From Lobosporangium transversale (lineage: Eukaryota > Mortierellomycota > Mortierellomycetes > Mortierellales > Mortierellaceae): a stretch of DNA of 64,000 nt. The DNA lies in NCBI RefSeq assembly GCF_002105155.1, contig NW_019028980.1:558001-622000 (forward strand), read 5' to 3'. Below the pieces are notes generated by a model. The model made no database searches. It saw only the letters and a list, made by a program, of their open reading frames with translations, and was not told the origin of the DNA. Within the stretch, counting starts at the first letter, position 1. Every line of letters starts with the position of its first letter. Positions 62,556 to 64,000 of the stretch are shown one piece after another. Made by a program: the position numbers and the translations under genes.

Positions 62556-64000
62556 TTATGATGCCATGATTTCATTGTAAACGCGCTGATCCTGTTGCAT
62601 TTTTTCTACGATCCTGAATTTGTTCTCGTAAAACCGCTGTAACTCTGGATTATGGATGGGTTCAATAATATCCAAGGCCTCTGTCAGTCGCGTCATGGCA
62701 TCCCATAACATACCTTGCATGTTAGCCTCTGGTCCTCTCTGTTGGGATTCATAAGCGACAGCACCACAAACTGCAGCGCCCACGACTACAGCGGCATCCC
62801 CTCCACTTCCTGGCAAAACTACGGGCATCTGCATGATATCAGCAAGGACCTTAACAAAGACCCTATTCATCGATAACCCTCCAGAGATGCAAATTGTCTC
62901 AATAACATAGCCCGCTTTCCTTAGAGCGTCCAAAATCTGTCGTGTGCCCAAGGCCAGTGCCTGGACCGTAGCCAGATAAAGTGCAGCAAGACCATCAATG
63001 GTGTAATTGCTGTTCAAATCTAATCCAGAGATAAGGCCTCGCATGGTTTCATCTGCAAAAGGTGATCGGTTGCCATGATGATCCGGGGTCATATGAAGCC
63101 GCTTAGTGAGAAAGGCGATATCAGGTAGTGATTGCTTTTGTGCCAAAGATTCGAGATGTTGATTGAGGTATTCGTAGACGGACACTTCTTTCTGAAGACT
63201 GCCTGATAAGGCTTTGGCTTTTTCTAATGCCTCATTGTAAGCTGGATGCGATTTGGTGAGATGGTCAATTAACTGACCTGTAGAAGATTGCCCTCCTTCC
63301 GCAACCCACATGTCTGGTAACATGACTCCATGGAATGGACCCCATACTCCTAAAAATAAAATAAAAAAACTGGAATGTCAGTGAGATTATAGAGCCATTT
63401 CAAAAAAAAAAAAAAAAAAAAAAAAAAAAAGCCTCTGCTTTGACTTTTCAATTTTCGGTACCTGGAACAAAGATGGGCCTATCGCTCATGACGAGGTAAC
63501 AGGATGATGTTCCACAGATCGAAGAAATCCGCTTACTGGCTTCGTCAACAGTTGCTTGCCGCCCATTCAATTTTGCTCCCAGAGTACCAATAGCACCCGC
63601 ATAAGCATCAATAACGGCACCCCCAACAGCAGTCCCTGGAACCAGGCCTAGCTCCTTAGCTGCTTGTTCACTTAGCCCACCAATATGCTCGCCTGCAAAG
63701 TGGACTTGCTTGCCTCCAGAATTGCCAACACCACATAACTTCTGAAAGTCGTCATCTGCAATGTCGCCCAACCCAATTTGTTGCAAGAACTCCACGGGCC
63801 AGCCCTGATGAATTGCTTTATCCCCATCGTCACTACTCTTATTAGCACCAACTTCAGGGCCAGCTTTGTAGCACCATTTACAAACAACAGAGCATCGACT
63901 AGGGAGATAGTCGCCCGTCGCCTTCCAAGTTAAAAAGTCAGGCAAGTCAAACAATCGTCCAATGGATTGCCATTGTTCCTTGGACATATTGTCCTTGAGC
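62556..64000 (-). CDS. FGGY-family carbohydrate kinase (partial, 5' end beyond window)
   Basis: The 3' two exons of a sugar kinase, 63462-64000 and 62556-63349, joined across an intron containing an A29 run (complement strand). The upstream part runs off the window. Motifs: SKEQWQSIGRLFDLPDFL, VGGAVIDAYAGAIGTLGAK (FGGY signature region), ICGTSSCYLVMS, VWGPFHGVMLPDMWVAEGGQ, HGNRSPFADETMRG and the ATP-binding CISGGLSMNRVF with LPGSGGDAAVVVGAAV. The wording is closest to the ribulokinase-like FGGY subgroup (human FGGY, yeast YDR109C), which phosphorylates D-ribulose or a related pentulose. The substrate cannot be fixed from sequence. The C-terminus ends VYNEIMAS. Confidence 0.88.
63402..63430. 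repeat. A29 tract in the kinase intron
   Basis: Uninterrupted run of 29 A within the kinase intron; on the gene's own strand it is poly(T). Confidence 0.9.

Overview
This window is nuclear DNA from a fungus. Most genes are split by several short GT-AG introns, the gene set is broadly eukaryotic (Rsp5-type HECT ligase, Esa1-type MYST acetyltransferase, Spt4, Tsr2, SRSF10-like SR protein, nucleostemin-type GTPase, COX7C/Cox8), AATAAA-type signals follow several stop codons, and there is no operon structure. Intron density, piggyBac, mariner and Helitron relics and very frequent poly(A)/poly(T) tracts of 15-38 nt suggest an early-diverging lineage such as Mortierellomycotina/Mucoromycota. That placement is inference; no rRNA or tRNA gene is visible to fix it.

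Layout. 1-3 kb: SLC17-type transporter with a GC-AG intron. 3-6.7 kb: gene-poor, with transposon-like or pseudogene ORF remnants and one arm of a 401-bp inverted duplication. 6.7-7.2 kb: a Ser-rich orphan ORF. 7.9-12.5 kb: DEDDy exonuclease and SRSF10-like SR protein. 12.6-13.0 kb: second duplication arm. 13.2-15.4 kb: nucleolar GTPase. 15.7-22.5 kb: dense block of proteasome chaperone PAC2, Spt4 (-), Esa1, Dus2 and Tsr2. 23.5-27.3 kb: Rsp5/NEDD4 ligase. 27.5-32.46 kb: mobile-element nest with a dead mariner transposase, an intact-looking piggyBac transposase, a decayed unnamed gene and a Helitron 3' end. 32.6-33.6 kb: cytochrome oxidase subunit, its tandem E-box promoter starting 43 bp from the Helitron terminus. 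34.1-37.1 kb: Crz1-like zinc-finger factor (-). 37.1-51.6 kb: about 14.5 kb without a recognisable gene. 51.6-53.1 kb: three-KH RNA-binding protein. 53.4-55.5 kb: DusA-type tRNA-dihydrouridine synthase (-) with a mitochondrial-type N-terminus. 56.3-58.9 kb: NADP-dependent reductase gene with two frameshifts, followed by a decayed tandem copy. 59.5-62.4 kb: SHG1/BOD1-domain protein. 62.6-64 kb: FGGY carbohydrate kinase (-), cut by the window edge.

The genes do not form one pathway. Recurring themes are RNA and ribosome biology (SR protein, Tsr2, nucleolar GTPase, two unrelated-class dihydrouridine synthases, KH protein), transcription and chromatin (Spt4 and Esa1 sharing a divergent promoter with two CACGTG boxes, a COMPASS-type SHG1 protein, a Crz1-like factor) and protein turnover (PAC2, Rsp5). 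The points most worth following are the organelle-type DusA, the Helitron end beside the COX promoter, the apparently complete piggyBac ORF, the decaying reductase pair and the 14.5-kb gene desert.

Exon boundaries were worked out by hand from splice consensus, reading-frame continuity and recognised protein family patterns. No similarity search was run.
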